The notes under the pieces are model-generated. The model had not been told where the DNA came from and made no database searches. It saw only the letters and a program-made list of their open reading frames with translations. Both the position numbers and the translations under genes were made by a program. A DNA stretch of 64,000 bases from Thermoflavimicrobium dichotomicum (GTDB lineage: Bacteria; Bacillota; Bacilli; Thermoactinomycetales; Thermoactinomycetaceae), in the NCBI RefSeq assembly GCF_900114055.1, contig NZ_FORR01000016.1, positions 21,284 through 85,283 on the forward strand, in the 5' to 3' direction. This document shows, one piece after another, positions 18,566 through 26,372 of this stretch; position 1 is the first letter of the stretch; every line of letters starts with the position of its first letter.

Positions 18566-20521
18566 TTGTACGACAGTCCGCTTGCCATTCAATCTTTTGC
18601 GGAATTTTCGGAGAGGGAAAAACAACTTCTCGTATGTTGGGATGATTATTTAACAAAGAAAAAGGTGCCCAGCGGATTGCGGAGTTTGATTAGTTCTTCT
18701 TGGAAACGATGCGAACGGATGAGAGTGAGTCCACTTCAAACCCAAGTGCAGGTGGTCTCTGATCAGTACGATCTCTTGCAAAAAAAAGTGGAAAACAAAC
18801 TCCTGCTTGAGGTTGCTATGCCTTTTATGGAAGAAATCTTCCTCCACTTCCCCACTGAAAAGATAATTAGTGCGGTGTTAACTGATGCTTGCGGAGTCAT
18901 TATCGAAATCAAGGCAAACCAAAAATCACTGTCCACAGCGGAATCACACACCTTTTTCCAGGGAGCGGATTGGACGGAAGGCTCTGCTGGAACCAACGCC
19001 ATCGGAACTGCTTTGGCCACGGGACAGCCCACTCAGGTGTTTGGAGCAGAGCACTTTTGCTGGGCATGGCATCCCTGGGTCTGTTCTGCTGTACCGATCC
19101 GGGATCCTTTGACCAACAAGATATTAGGAATTCTGGATATATCAGGGGAAAAGGGTTTAGTCCTCGCCCATGATTTGTACTATTTAGTCAGTCAAGTAGG
19201 GAAAATCGAACATAATTTGACACTGCATTTAACACAAGAAAATGCGTTGACGCTGCAAACGCTTACAGATTCTATGGGAGATCCCTTTGTCGTTATCGAT
19301 GTGAACGGAACGGTGAAGCGTAGCAATGTGCCGGCGAAGATGATGCTCGATCTTAAGGAGGAGTCAATCCTTTTCAACATCTTGGAATGGGCGGCTGATC
19401 CTTTGGAATGGAGGGAGCGTCTTTCCAATATCTTCGAAGAAAAACTACGATCCAGAAATGGAACCGCCTGGGTGGCCAAATTTTATCCTTATAAAATCGC
19501 TGGGAAATTGTTCGGTTCCATGGTGTTGTTCAAAAAAGAATGGTCCCAAAGGATTCAAACGTCGGTGGGACATGTAGCCCGGTTTCACTTTTCTGACCTC
19601 GTCACTCAACACCCATCCATGCTCAATTTGATCGAAGTGGCGAAAAAAGCGGCTTTTTCCGATCAGACAGTTCTGATCACCGGTGAGACGGGAACGGGAA
19701 AGGAAGTACTGGCGCAGGCGATCCACAACCATGGATCCCGCAGAGAGGGACCTTTTGTTGCGGTGAATTGTGGTGCAATTCCCGAGGAGCTCCTGGCCAG
19801 TGAACTCTTCGGCTATGAGAAGGGAGCTTTCACTGGGGCCAACAGGCAGGGGAAAAAGGGAAAGTTCCTCCTGGCCGACAAGGGAACGATTTTGCTGGAT
19901 GAGATCGGCGACTTGCCATTGAAGGTGCAAACTTATCTGCTCCGGGTTTTAGAAGAGCGGATGGTCCACCCCCTTGGTAGGGAGCGGCCGATTCCTGTAG
20001 ATGTACGAGTGATCGCTGCAACCCATAAGGATTTGGAGCAGGAATTGAGGAAGGGGAATTTTCGGGAAGATCTATACTTTCGCCTTAAGGTGATCCATTT
20101 TCAACTTCCACCGTTGCGCCGTAGAAAGCAGGATTTGCCCCTATTGGTCGACCGGATGGTTGCACAGTTGACAAAGGGTAAGAGAAAGCCCTCAGTCGAC
20201 CCCGCTGCGATGCGTGTGTTGGAGGCGTACCATTGGCCTGGAAATCTCCGGGAGCTGCGAAATGTATTGGATAGGGCGCTTTTTTACGCTGAGAATCGCA
20301 TCGGATTGGAGCATCTGCCGAAGGAGATTGTGGAACAGGCGAGAGACCGTGAAGCAGTGTGGATAATGAGCAGTTGGAAAGAGAAAAGGGAACCTTTGGA
20401 TGAGCGAGAAAAGCTGTTGTGGGCCTTGGAGGCGACCCGGTGGAACATCACCCAAACAGCCCGCATCCTAAATGTGTCCCGGATGACTGTATACCGGTGG
20501 ATGAAGCGTTACGGTCTGTAA
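18566..20521 (+). CDS. AcoR-type sigma-54-dependent activator (GAF-PAS-AAA-Fis)
   Basis: A 651-residue enhancer-binding protein like AcoR/AcxR. An N-terminal GAF sensor (about 60-215) has the typical GTNAIGTAL and HPWVCSAVPIRDP segments, then a PAS region (about 230-320). The AAA+ module (about 345-570) has GETGTGKEVLA, the sigma-54 contact loop GAFTGA and LDEIGDLPL. The C-terminal HTH is NITQTARILNVSRMTVYRW. Family members sense acetoin, acetone or alcohols and switch on sigma-54 promoters. It lies directly upstream of, and co-directional with, the acetone carboxylase operon, whose -24/-12 promoter starts 100 bases after its stop. TTG 18566 is ten bases after GGGAGG. Confidence 0.92.
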   Translation: MYDSPLAIQSFAEFSEREKQLLVCWDDYLTKKKVPSGLRSLISSSWKRCERMRVSPLQTQVQVVSDQYDLLQKKVENKLLLEVAMPFMEEIFLHFPTEKIISAVLTDACGVIIEIKANQKSLSTAESHTFFQGADWTEGSAGTNAIGTALATGQPTQVFGAEHFCWAWHPWVCSAVPIRDPLTNKILGILDISGEKGLVLAHDLYYLVSQVGKIEHNLTLHLTQENALTLQTLTDSMGDPFVVIDVNGTVKRSNVPAKMMLDLKEESILFNILEWAADPLEWRERLSNIFEEKLRSRNGTAWVAKFYPYKIAGKLFGSMVLFKKEWSQRIQTSVGHVARFHFSDLVTQHPSMLNLIEVAKKAAFSDQTVLITGETGTGKEVLAQAIHNHGSRREGPFVAVNCGAIPEELLASELFGYEKGAFTGANRQGKKGKFLLADKGTILLDEIGDLPLKVQTYLLRVLEERMVHPLGRERPIPVDVRVIAATHKDLEQELRKGNFREDLYFRLKVIHFQLPPLRRRKQDLPLLVDRMVAQLTKGKRKPSVDPAAMRVLEAYHWPGNLRELRNVLDRALFYAENRIGLEHLPKEIVEQARDREAVWIMSSWKEKREPLDEREKLLWALEATRWNITQTARILNVSRMTVYRWMKRYGL

Positions 20522-20528
20522 CAGCATG

Positions 20529-20545
20529 TGTGACACCCTATCACA
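20529..20545 (+). promoter_or_regulatory. Probable activator-binding palindrome (UAS) of the acetone carboxylase operon
   Basis: TGTGACACCCTATCACA is a TGTGA-N7-TCACA inverted repeat, 76 bases upstream of the -24 element and just after the activator's stop. A second element, ACCCTATTGGC in reverse orientation at about 20569-20585, shares ACCCTAT with it. AcoR-like proteins bind such dyads upstream of -24/-12 promoters; the match to this protein is inferred. Confidence 0.55.
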
Positions 20546-20620
20546 TAGGCAACAATTTGTAATATTTTTGCCAATAGGGTATGATATCTGCATTTAGCCA
20601 ATCATCCCTATTTTAATAAG

Positions 20621-20636
20621 TGGCATAGTAATTGCT
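20621..20636 (+). promoter_or_regulatory. Sigma-54 promoter of the acetone carboxylase operon
   Basis: TGGCATAGTAATTGCT matches the -24/-12 consensus with exact spacing. Predicted start near 20647, giving a short leader of about 32 bases with AAAGGAGG before the first gene. Confidence 0.85.
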
Positions 20637-20678
20637 ACAAATAAAGGGCGACGACAATATACAAAAGGAGGTTATGCT

Positions 20679-22838
20679 ATGCCACACAAAGCAAAGATTT
20701 TAGCCATAGACGCTGGCGGCACCATGACCGATACCTTCATCATTGATGAGAAAGGGGAATTTATTGTCGGAAAAGCCCAGACGACTCCTCACGATGAGTC
20801 TATCGGCGTTGCAAACTCTAGTCGTGACGCGTTGAAGTATTGGGGTATGTTGCCCGAGGAGGCCTTTCCCACCATTATCTCCGGCATCTATTCCGGAACA
20901 GCAATGTTAAACCGGCTGTTGGAGCGCAAGGGCAAGCGTCTGGGGCTAATCGTAACCGCGGGTCAGGAGGATTACCTGCGCTTGGAACGCGGCATTCAAA
21001 CCTATTTGGGATACTCCTACTCCGACCGATTGCATGTGGCCACTCATCGCCACAATGAGCCCTTGATCCCTCGAGAGCGTATCCGCGGTGTAAGGGAACG
21101 GATCGATCTGTTCGGTGATGTGATCATCCCCCTCTACGAAGATGAGGTCTTTCAGGCGGTGGAAGAACTCTTGGATCAAGAAGTCGAAGGGATTTGCGTC
21201 AACCTCCTCTACTCCTACCGCAATCCGATCCATGAAGTGAAAGTGCGGGAAATTGCCGAGAAGGTGATGGAGAAAAAAGGTGTTCAGGTTCCACTTTTCC
21301 TGGCATCCGAGTTGTACCCGGTGCGGCGGGATTTCCCTCGGCTCAACACCCTTCTGGTGGAGGCCTATGCGGCGGAACCTTCCCGTGGCCAACTGGAGAG
21401 GGTACAGAACAAGGTGAATGAGTTGGGTGGCCGTTTTAACATCAGGGTGATGGCCAGTCACGGCGGAACCATTGGGATCGACGCTAAGAAACTGGCTCCC
21501 ACACTAGTATCCGGCCCCATCGGTGGGGTAATCGGCGGAAAATACCTGGCAGAGAAGCTGGGCATTAAAAATGTGGTATGTACCGATATCGGTGGTACAA
21601 GTTTTGATCTGGCCCTCATTACTGACGGGGAGTTCCATATCAAAAGCACCCCGGATATCGCCCGTTTTATCTTGAATCTTCCTCTAGTGCAAATTGACTC
21701 TGTGGGAGCGGGAACCGGAACCTTTGTACGGGTGAACCCAACTTCCAACCGAATCGAGCTGGGACCGGACAGCGCAGGATACCGGATTGGGGTTTCCAAC
21801 GAACAGGAGAATCTCGACGCTCCCACCATCTCCGATTGTAACTTGGTTCTCGGTCTCTTGAACCCCGATTTTTTCCTGGGTGGGGATATTAAGCTTAACA
21901 AGCAGCGGGCGATCGAGGTCATTGATGAAAAGATCGCCAAGCCCTTGGGTCTCAACGTCTATGATGCCGCTTCAGGAGTGGTACGGCTCTTTGAGGACTC
22001 TCTGAAGAACCAAGTGGTGGCCATGGTTCTGGGTAAAGGGTACGCTCCAGTAAACTACACCCTTCTCTGCTACGGCGGCGGAGGACCCTTGCATGTAGGT
22101 GGCTGCACTGAAGGCCTTGACTTTGAAGATGTGATTATCCCCACTTGGGCGGCGGGCTTCTCCGCCTTCGGCTGCGCCTGTGCCGACTTCGAGTATCGTT
22201 ACGATCGGACGGTGGATTTGCCCATCGGCGGGATAGGACAGTTGGATCCGATGACGGTGAGCGTGCTGTTGAATGCTGCTTGGGCGGAACTGCGGCAAAA
22301 AGTAATCTCCCAGTTTGAAAAGAGCGGCATTCCCGAAGATCAGATCAAATTCCGCCACGCGGTGCGGATGCAGTATCAAGGACAGCTCAATGACTTGGAG
22401 TTCTACACTAGGACCGGTGAAATCACAAAGAAAGAGGAACTGGACGAAATTGTCGAAGAGTTCGAAAATTTGTATGGCCGGATTTACGCCCGTTCCGCTA
22501 AATCGCCTGAACTAGGGTATCTTGTCACCACTGCAATTGTCACTGGAACCGTTCCAGTGGAGAAGCCAGATTTGCCCAATGAGCCCCTGGCAGGTCCGGA
22601 ACCACCGGCGGAAGCCCATAAGGGCACACGTGAGGTCTATTGGCGTGGGAATTGGATCACGGCGGACATTTACGACATGGAAAAAGTGAAACCCGGAAAC
22701 GTCCTTAAGGGCTTAAGCATTGTCGAAGCACCCGCCACCACCTTTGTCGTGCCTCCAGATCAAGAGGCTTGCTTGGATCAGTACCGCATTTTCCACCTGC
22801 GCAAAAAAGTAAACAAGTTTGACATAGGGGGTATATAA
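20679..22838 (+). CDS. acxA: Acetone carboxylase beta subunit (HyuA family)
   Basis: A 719-residue HyuA/hydantoinase-A family protein with actin-like ATPase folds: N-terminal DAGGTMTDTFIIDEKG phosphate loop and a second DIGGTSFDLALITDGE loop in the middle. Acetone carboxylase carboxylates acetone with bicarbonate to acetoacetate at the cost of ATP, as a three-subunit cytoplasmic enzyme; this is the roughly 80-kDa beta subunit. The identity is fixed by the operon: HyuA-like, HyuB-like, then the distinctive small gamma subunit, preceded by an AcoR-type activator. AAAGGAGG precedes the ATG. The codons are richer in G+C than in the flanking genes, suggesting acquisition. Hydantoinase is the alternative, but the gamma subunit argues against it. 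Confidence 0.9.
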   Translation: MPHKAKILAIDAGGTMTDTFIIDEKGEFIVGKAQTTPHDESIGVANSSRDALKYWGMLPEEAFPTIISGIYSGTAMLNRLLERKGKRLGLIVTAGQEDYLRLERGIQTYLGYSYSDRLHVATHRHNEPLIPRERIRGVRERIDLFGDVIIPLYEDEVFQAVEELLDQEVEGICVNLLYSYRNPIHEVKVREIAEKVMEKKGVQVPLFLASELYPVRRDFPRLNTLLVEAYAAEPSRGQLERVQNKVNELGGRFNIRVMASHGGTIGIDAKKLAPTLVSGPIGGVIGGKYLAEKLGIKNVVCTDIGGTSFDLALITDGEFHIKSTPDIARFILNLPLVQIDSVGAGTGTFVRVNPTSNRIELGPDSAGYRIGVSNEQENLDAPTISDCNLVLGLLNPDFFLGGDIKLNKQRAIEVIDEKIAKPLGLNVYDAASGVVRLFEDSLKNQVVAMVLGKGYAPVNYTLLCYGGGGPLHVGGCTEGLDFEDVIIPTWAAGFSAFGCACADFEYRYDRTVDLPIGGIGQLDPMTVSVLLNAAWAELRQKVISQFEKSGIPEDQIKFRHAVRMQYQGQLNDLEFYTRTGEITKKEELDEIVEEFENLYGRIYARSAKSPELGYLVTTAIVTGTVPVEKPDLPNEPLAGPEPPAEAHKGTREVYWRGNWITADIYDMEKVKPGNVLKGLSIVEAPATTFVVPPDQEACLDQYRIFHLRKKVNKFDIGGI

Positions 22839-22841
22839 AAG

Positions 22842-25058
22842 ATGGCAATGGATCTGTCCCAAGGGAAAGTTTATGGTATCGGTTGGGCCGGGCGCACCTT
22901 ACGTGAGATGCTGGAGGAGAGCGAGCGGCTTTTCAGGGAGACCGGCCGATATTACGGGCTAGAGAAGCTTAAGCTAAAGGAAAAGGATCCGATCCGGTAT
23001 GAGAGAATCTTCTCCCGTATCCGCGGGGGGTTGGTCAATGCCCGGGAGACAGCGTTGAACATTTCGGCATCGCCCATTGTGAAGGAGCTTGGGGAGCTGT
23101 GTTTCGCACTGTATACGCCTGAGGGAGACGCGGTCGCCCTTTCTACTGGAATCATCGTCCACGTTCACACCATAAGCGACGCCATCAAGTATATGATTCG
23201 TAACAACTATGAAATGAATCCGCGAATTCGCCCCGGAGATGTCTTCGGCAACAACGATGCGATGATCGGCGACGTTCACAACGCTGACGTTCACACTCTG
23301 ATCCCCATTTTCTATAAAGGGGAGCTGTTGGGATGGGCCGGCGGCGTGACCCACGAGATAGACGTAGGGGCGCAATATCCGGGAAGCATGTCCTACGGTC
23401 AGGCCAACCGTTTCCCCGGGGATGGGTTTATTGTCCCTTGTGAGAAGATCGGGGAGAACGACGAGCTTTTAAAAAGCTATGAGCTACGCGCACAGATGTC
23501 CGTTCGGTCGCCGATGTACTGGCTGTTGGACGAAAAGACGCGCCTTGCCGGTTGCCTGATGATCCGAGATGCCGTAATTCGCCTGGTGGAAGAGGAAGGG
23601 GTTGATGTTTACAAGCAGTTCATCCGAGAGGCAATTGAAGAGGGACGTCGCTCCTTCCTGAACCGGGTGAAGGAAATGCTGATTCCAGGTACTTATGAGG
23701 CACCTTCCTTCATCGAGGTTCCCTTTAAGGACGAGCCCGTCAACCAGCTGATGCAGAAGGATACGATGAACCACTCCCCCTTGGAGCTTACAGTCGGGGC
23801 TGACGGGGAATACATTTTGAGCTTTGAAGGAGCCAACAAGTGGGGACATCACTCCTTCAACTGTGCACCCAGCCCGATGCAAGGGGCTTTGTGGGTGCTG
23901 TTGACCCAGACCCTGATTCCCAACGACAAGGTAAACGATGGGGCATACTTGGCTACCAAGTGCATTTTACCCTACGGCTCTTGGTGCAACCCGGACTATC
24001 AAAACGTTTCCACCACGCTGTCGTGGCTGTTTCTGATTCCGGGCTTTACCGGGATGATCCGCAGCTTGAGCCGAGCCTTCTACTCCCGGGGGTATGTGGA
24101 AGAAGTGCTGGCTGGTTATCCGGTTACCTGCAACCTGATGCAAGGAGGGGGAATCAACCATTTCGGCATCGAGTCGGCCTTCACCAACTTTGAGATTTCC
24201 TCCCAAGGAACCGGAGCTAGTGCAGTCAAGGACGGAGAGGGTTTCTGTGCAGCCATGTGGAACCCCGAAGGAGATATGGGAGATATTGAAGCATGGGAAT
24301 TTATTGAACCCCTCCTTTACCTGGGCCGCCGTGTGAAGCCTGACACTGCAGGACACGGAAAATACCGGGGAGGTCCCGGAATGGAAGCTCTCAGAATGGT
24401 TTGGAAGACAGATCACCAATACCTCTACAACGCCGGTGACGGTTATACGGTGAACGGCGGTGGCCTCTTCGGCGGCTATCCTGGCAGTTCAGGATACCGG
24501 CATAATATGCGCGGAACAAACATGCAGGAGCTGATCAAAAACAAATTGCCCTATCCAACAGGGGACGGTAACCCGGAAGAGTCGGAGATGGAAAACTTGG
24601 TTAAGGCGGAAAAAGTGGATTTTGACCAGCAAGCCCTCACCTTTATGCGTGAGTACGGAGAGTGGGACTTATACCTGTCGATGCAGCGGGGCGGTCCAGG
24701 CCTGGGAGATCCTCTGGAACGGGCATTTTCTGCCGTGGAAGAGGATCTCAATGAAGGCCTCCTATCTCCCAGATTAGCTGGATCTGTGTACGGTGCCGTA
24801 ATCGTCCAAGGTGAGGACGGAAAGTGGAAAGTGGATGTTAAAGCCTCCGAAGAACGCCGTCAAGAAATCCGGCGGAAGCGCAAGATGCGGGGTGTTCCCG
24901 TCAAAGAGTGGATGAAGAAAGAACGAAAGCGGATCCTGAAACAAGACATCATCGAGCCGGTAAAGGATATGTACAAGAGCAGCATGGAACTGAGCGAAAC
25001 ATGGGCGAAAAAGTTCCGCACTTTCTGGGATTTGCCCGAAGAATTCCAGTTTGATTGA
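22842..25058 (+). CDS. acxB: Acetone carboxylase alpha subunit (HyuB family)
   Basis: A 738-residue HyuB-family protein that starts three bases after the beta-subunit gene, so translation is coupled. Recognisable regions are RIRGGLVNARETALNISASP, FGNNDAMIGDVHNADVHTL and GVTHEIDVGAQYPGSM, and the glycine-rich RGGPGLGDPLERAF near the C-terminus. In acetone carboxylase the alpha subunit carries the carboxylation site and metal centre, and the HyuA-like subunit makes the phosphorylated intermediates. The protein is close to family length. The SD is weak (GGGGGT, 11 bases upstream). Context with the gamma subunit separates it from N-methylhydantoinase and acetophenone carboxylase subunits. Confidence 0.9.
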   Translation: MAMDLSQGKVYGIGWAGRTLREMLEESERLFRETGRYYGLEKLKLKEKDPIRYERIFSRIRGGLVNARETALNISASPIVKELGELCFALYTPEGDAVALSTGIIVHVHTISDAIKYMIRNNYEMNPRIRPGDVFGNNDAMIGDVHNADVHTLIPIFYKGELLGWAGGVTHEIDVGAQYPGSMSYGQANRFPGDGFIVPCEKIGENDELLKSYELRAQMSVRSPMYWLLDEKTRLAGCLMIRDAVIRLVEEEGVDVYKQFIREAIEEGRRSFLNRVKEMLIPGTYEAPSFIEVPFKDEPVNQLMQKDTMNHSPLELTVGADGEYILSFEGANKWGHHSFNCAPSPMQGALWVLLTQTLIPNDKVNDGAYLATKCILPYGSWCNPDYQNVSTTLSWLFLIPGFTGMIRSLSRAFYSRGYVEEVLAGYPVTCNLMQGGGINHFGIESAFTNFEISSQGTGASAVKDGEGFCAAMWNPEGDMGDIEAWEFIEPLLYLGRRVKPDTAGHGKYRGGPGMEALRMVWKTDHQYLYNAGDGYTVNGGGLFGGYPGSSGYRHNMRGTNMQELIKNKLPYPTGDGNPEESEMENLVKAEKVDFDQQALTFMREYGEWDLYLSMQRGGPGLGDPLERAFSAVEEDLNEGLLSPRLAGSVYGAVIVQGEDGKWKVDVKASEERRQEIRRKRKMRGVPVKEWMKKERKRILKQDIIEPVKDMYKSSMELSETWAKKFRTFWDLPEEFQFD

Positions 25059-25073
25059 AAGGAGCGAAACAAA

Positions 25074-25574
25074 ATGCCAAAGTACACCCGCGAAACACTC
25101 AAGAACCTCCTGGATGGCAAGCTGCCCTTTTCCGAAGTCAAAGTGATGATGAGCTCCTTCAAGGATCCTGAACGCTTTGAGATGATGTTGGAGATTCATC
25201 AATCCAGGGTCCCATGGCCGGAGAAGATTCTTTTGCCCCTTGGCCTTCACCTGTACATCGTGTTGAAAGAAAACGGGGACAGGGTGGTTAAGTGCGATTG
25301 CGGATATGAGTTTGGCGACTACCGGAAGAATTGGAAGTTAAATGCTTTGGTCTATGTACGGGATACTGAGGAGAAGATAGCGGAAATCTACCCAAAATTG
25401 ATGGGGCCAGATCCACGCTGGATGGAGATTCGGGAGTATTACTGCCCGGGTTGTTCCACCCAGCTGGAGGTGGAGTCGGTTCCCCCCGGGTACCCGGTAA
25501 TCTTTGACTTTAAACCGGACATCGATGCCTTCTATGAGAAGTGGTTGGGCAAGCCAGTACCTACGGTGGAATAG
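25074..25574 (+). CDS. acxC: Acetone carboxylase gamma subunit
   Basis: A 166-residue protein of the acetone carboxylase gamma family, the smallest subunit of the alpha2-beta2-gamma2 enzyme. Cysteines in KCDCGYEFGDYRKNWKLNA and YYCPGCSTQLEVES form a zinc-ribbon-like pair of knuckles, as in known gamma subunits. AAAGGAG lies eight bases before the ATG, 15 bases after the alpha gene, and a terminator follows, so this ends the operon. The subunit has no other known role, which makes it the strongest marker that this is a true acetone (or related ketone) carboxylase locus. Confidence 0.92.
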   Translation: MPKYTRETLKNLLDGKLPFSEVKVMMSSFKDPERFEMMLEIHQSRVPWPEKILLPLGLHLYIVLKENGDRVVKCDCGYEFGDYRKNWKLNALVYVRDTEEKIAEIYPKLMGPDPRWMEIREYYCPGCSTQLEVESVPPGYPVIFDFKPDIDAFYEKWLGKPVPTVE

Positions 25575-25584
25575 ATAGGACGAC

Positions 25585-25612
25585 AGGGGAACAGAACAGA
25601 AGTTCCCCTTTT
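25585..25612 (+). terminator. Terminator of the acetone carboxylase operon
   Basis: AGGGGAAC / GTTCCCCT with a nine-base loop and a TTTTC tail, 10 bases after the acxC stop. Confidence 0.85.
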
Positions 25613-25872
25613 CTATCAAAATTGAGGGGGAGTGAACGGAATCATGGTGACGCTGGTATCCCCCATAGAATTTCTGTTTTAGACCCGGCAGGGACACCGC
25701 ATCACCCCAACATTCCACATAGGGAACACCAAAGGTGACAGGCAGCAAGTCCAGGTTTTTTTCATCAGATGAAATGGGTATAGAATACATAAACCGATTT
25801 GGACAAGCTTTCCAAGCCCAAGTGGAAGAACTGGCCGATTGGTTTTGCTAGAAGAGCGGTCGGGAGGGGAAA
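25613..25872 (-). other. Gene-free stretch with a possible coding relic
   Basis: On the minus strand 25630-25770 reads as protein-like sequence (DLLPVTFGVPYVECWGDAVS) in a frame that runs from about 25790 but has no RBS and matches no family I recognise. It may be the remains of a gene lost when the acetone operon was inserted. Confidence 0.3.
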
Positions 25873-26307
25873 ATGATGCGGGAGAAGGTAAAAGTACTTC
25901 GTGTTGTCGATGGAGACACGTTGGAAGTGGAAGTAGCCGGCAGGAAAGAGCATGTCCGGTTACTGTATATTGACTGTCCAGAGCTTCATTCCGAAGATGT
26001 GTTTGAACGGAAGAAAGCACTAGAAGCCAAAAGATATGTCATCGAACAAATTAAAAATTCGCAGGAAGTCATCCTTTCGACACGTAAGCGCTTTCGCAAC
26101 AGAGACCGTTATGGCCGATTGGTAGTGGATATTTATCTGGATGGGAAACTGCTACAAGCGATGCTGGTTCGTCAGGGACTCGCTTGTTTGAGATATTTTG
26201 GAAGAGATTTATCTCCAGGAATTATGGATCGAATCAATTTCCTGCTTCGTTTGGAAAATCAGGCAAGAGCCAGGAAAAAGGGGGTATGGAAGAGAAGCCT
26301 TGCTTAA
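25873..26307 (+). CDS. Staphylococcal-nuclease-like (thermonuclease family) protein
   Basis: The 144-residue protein is a single SNase OB-fold domain: VLRVVDGDTLEVEV, the catalytic HVRLLYIDCPELHSED (Arg and Asp), DRYGRLVVDIYLDGK with the second Arg, and the C-terminal ENQARARKKGVWK. Such enzymes hydrolyse DNA or RNA with calcium. There is no signal peptide or lipobox, so unlike secreted nucleases it is probably cytoplasmic. GGGAGGGG precedes the ATG; two adjacent ATG codons are possible. It converges with the molybdopterin enzyme gene and shares a terminator with it. Confidence 0.9.
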   Translation: MMREKVKVLRVVDGDTLEVEVAGRKEHVRLLYIDCPELHSEDVFERKKALEAKRYVIEQIKNSQEVILSTRKRFRNRDRYGRLVVDIYLDGKLLQAMLVRQGLACLRYFGRDLSPGIMDRINFLLRLENQARARKKGVWKRSLA

Positions 26308-26341
26308 AATTAAATATCAGAATAGATCAAAAAGATTGGAC

Positions 26342-26372
26342 AGACACAGGGGATCACTCTCCTGTGTCTTTA
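26342..26372 (+). terminator. Hairpin shared by convergent genes
   Basis: AGACACAGG / CCTGTGTCT, nine perfect pairs with a ten-base loop, followed by TTTATTA. Its right arm contains the last codons and stop of the minus-strand oxidoreductase gene, so that gene's terminator overlaps its coding end. Confidence 0.7.
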
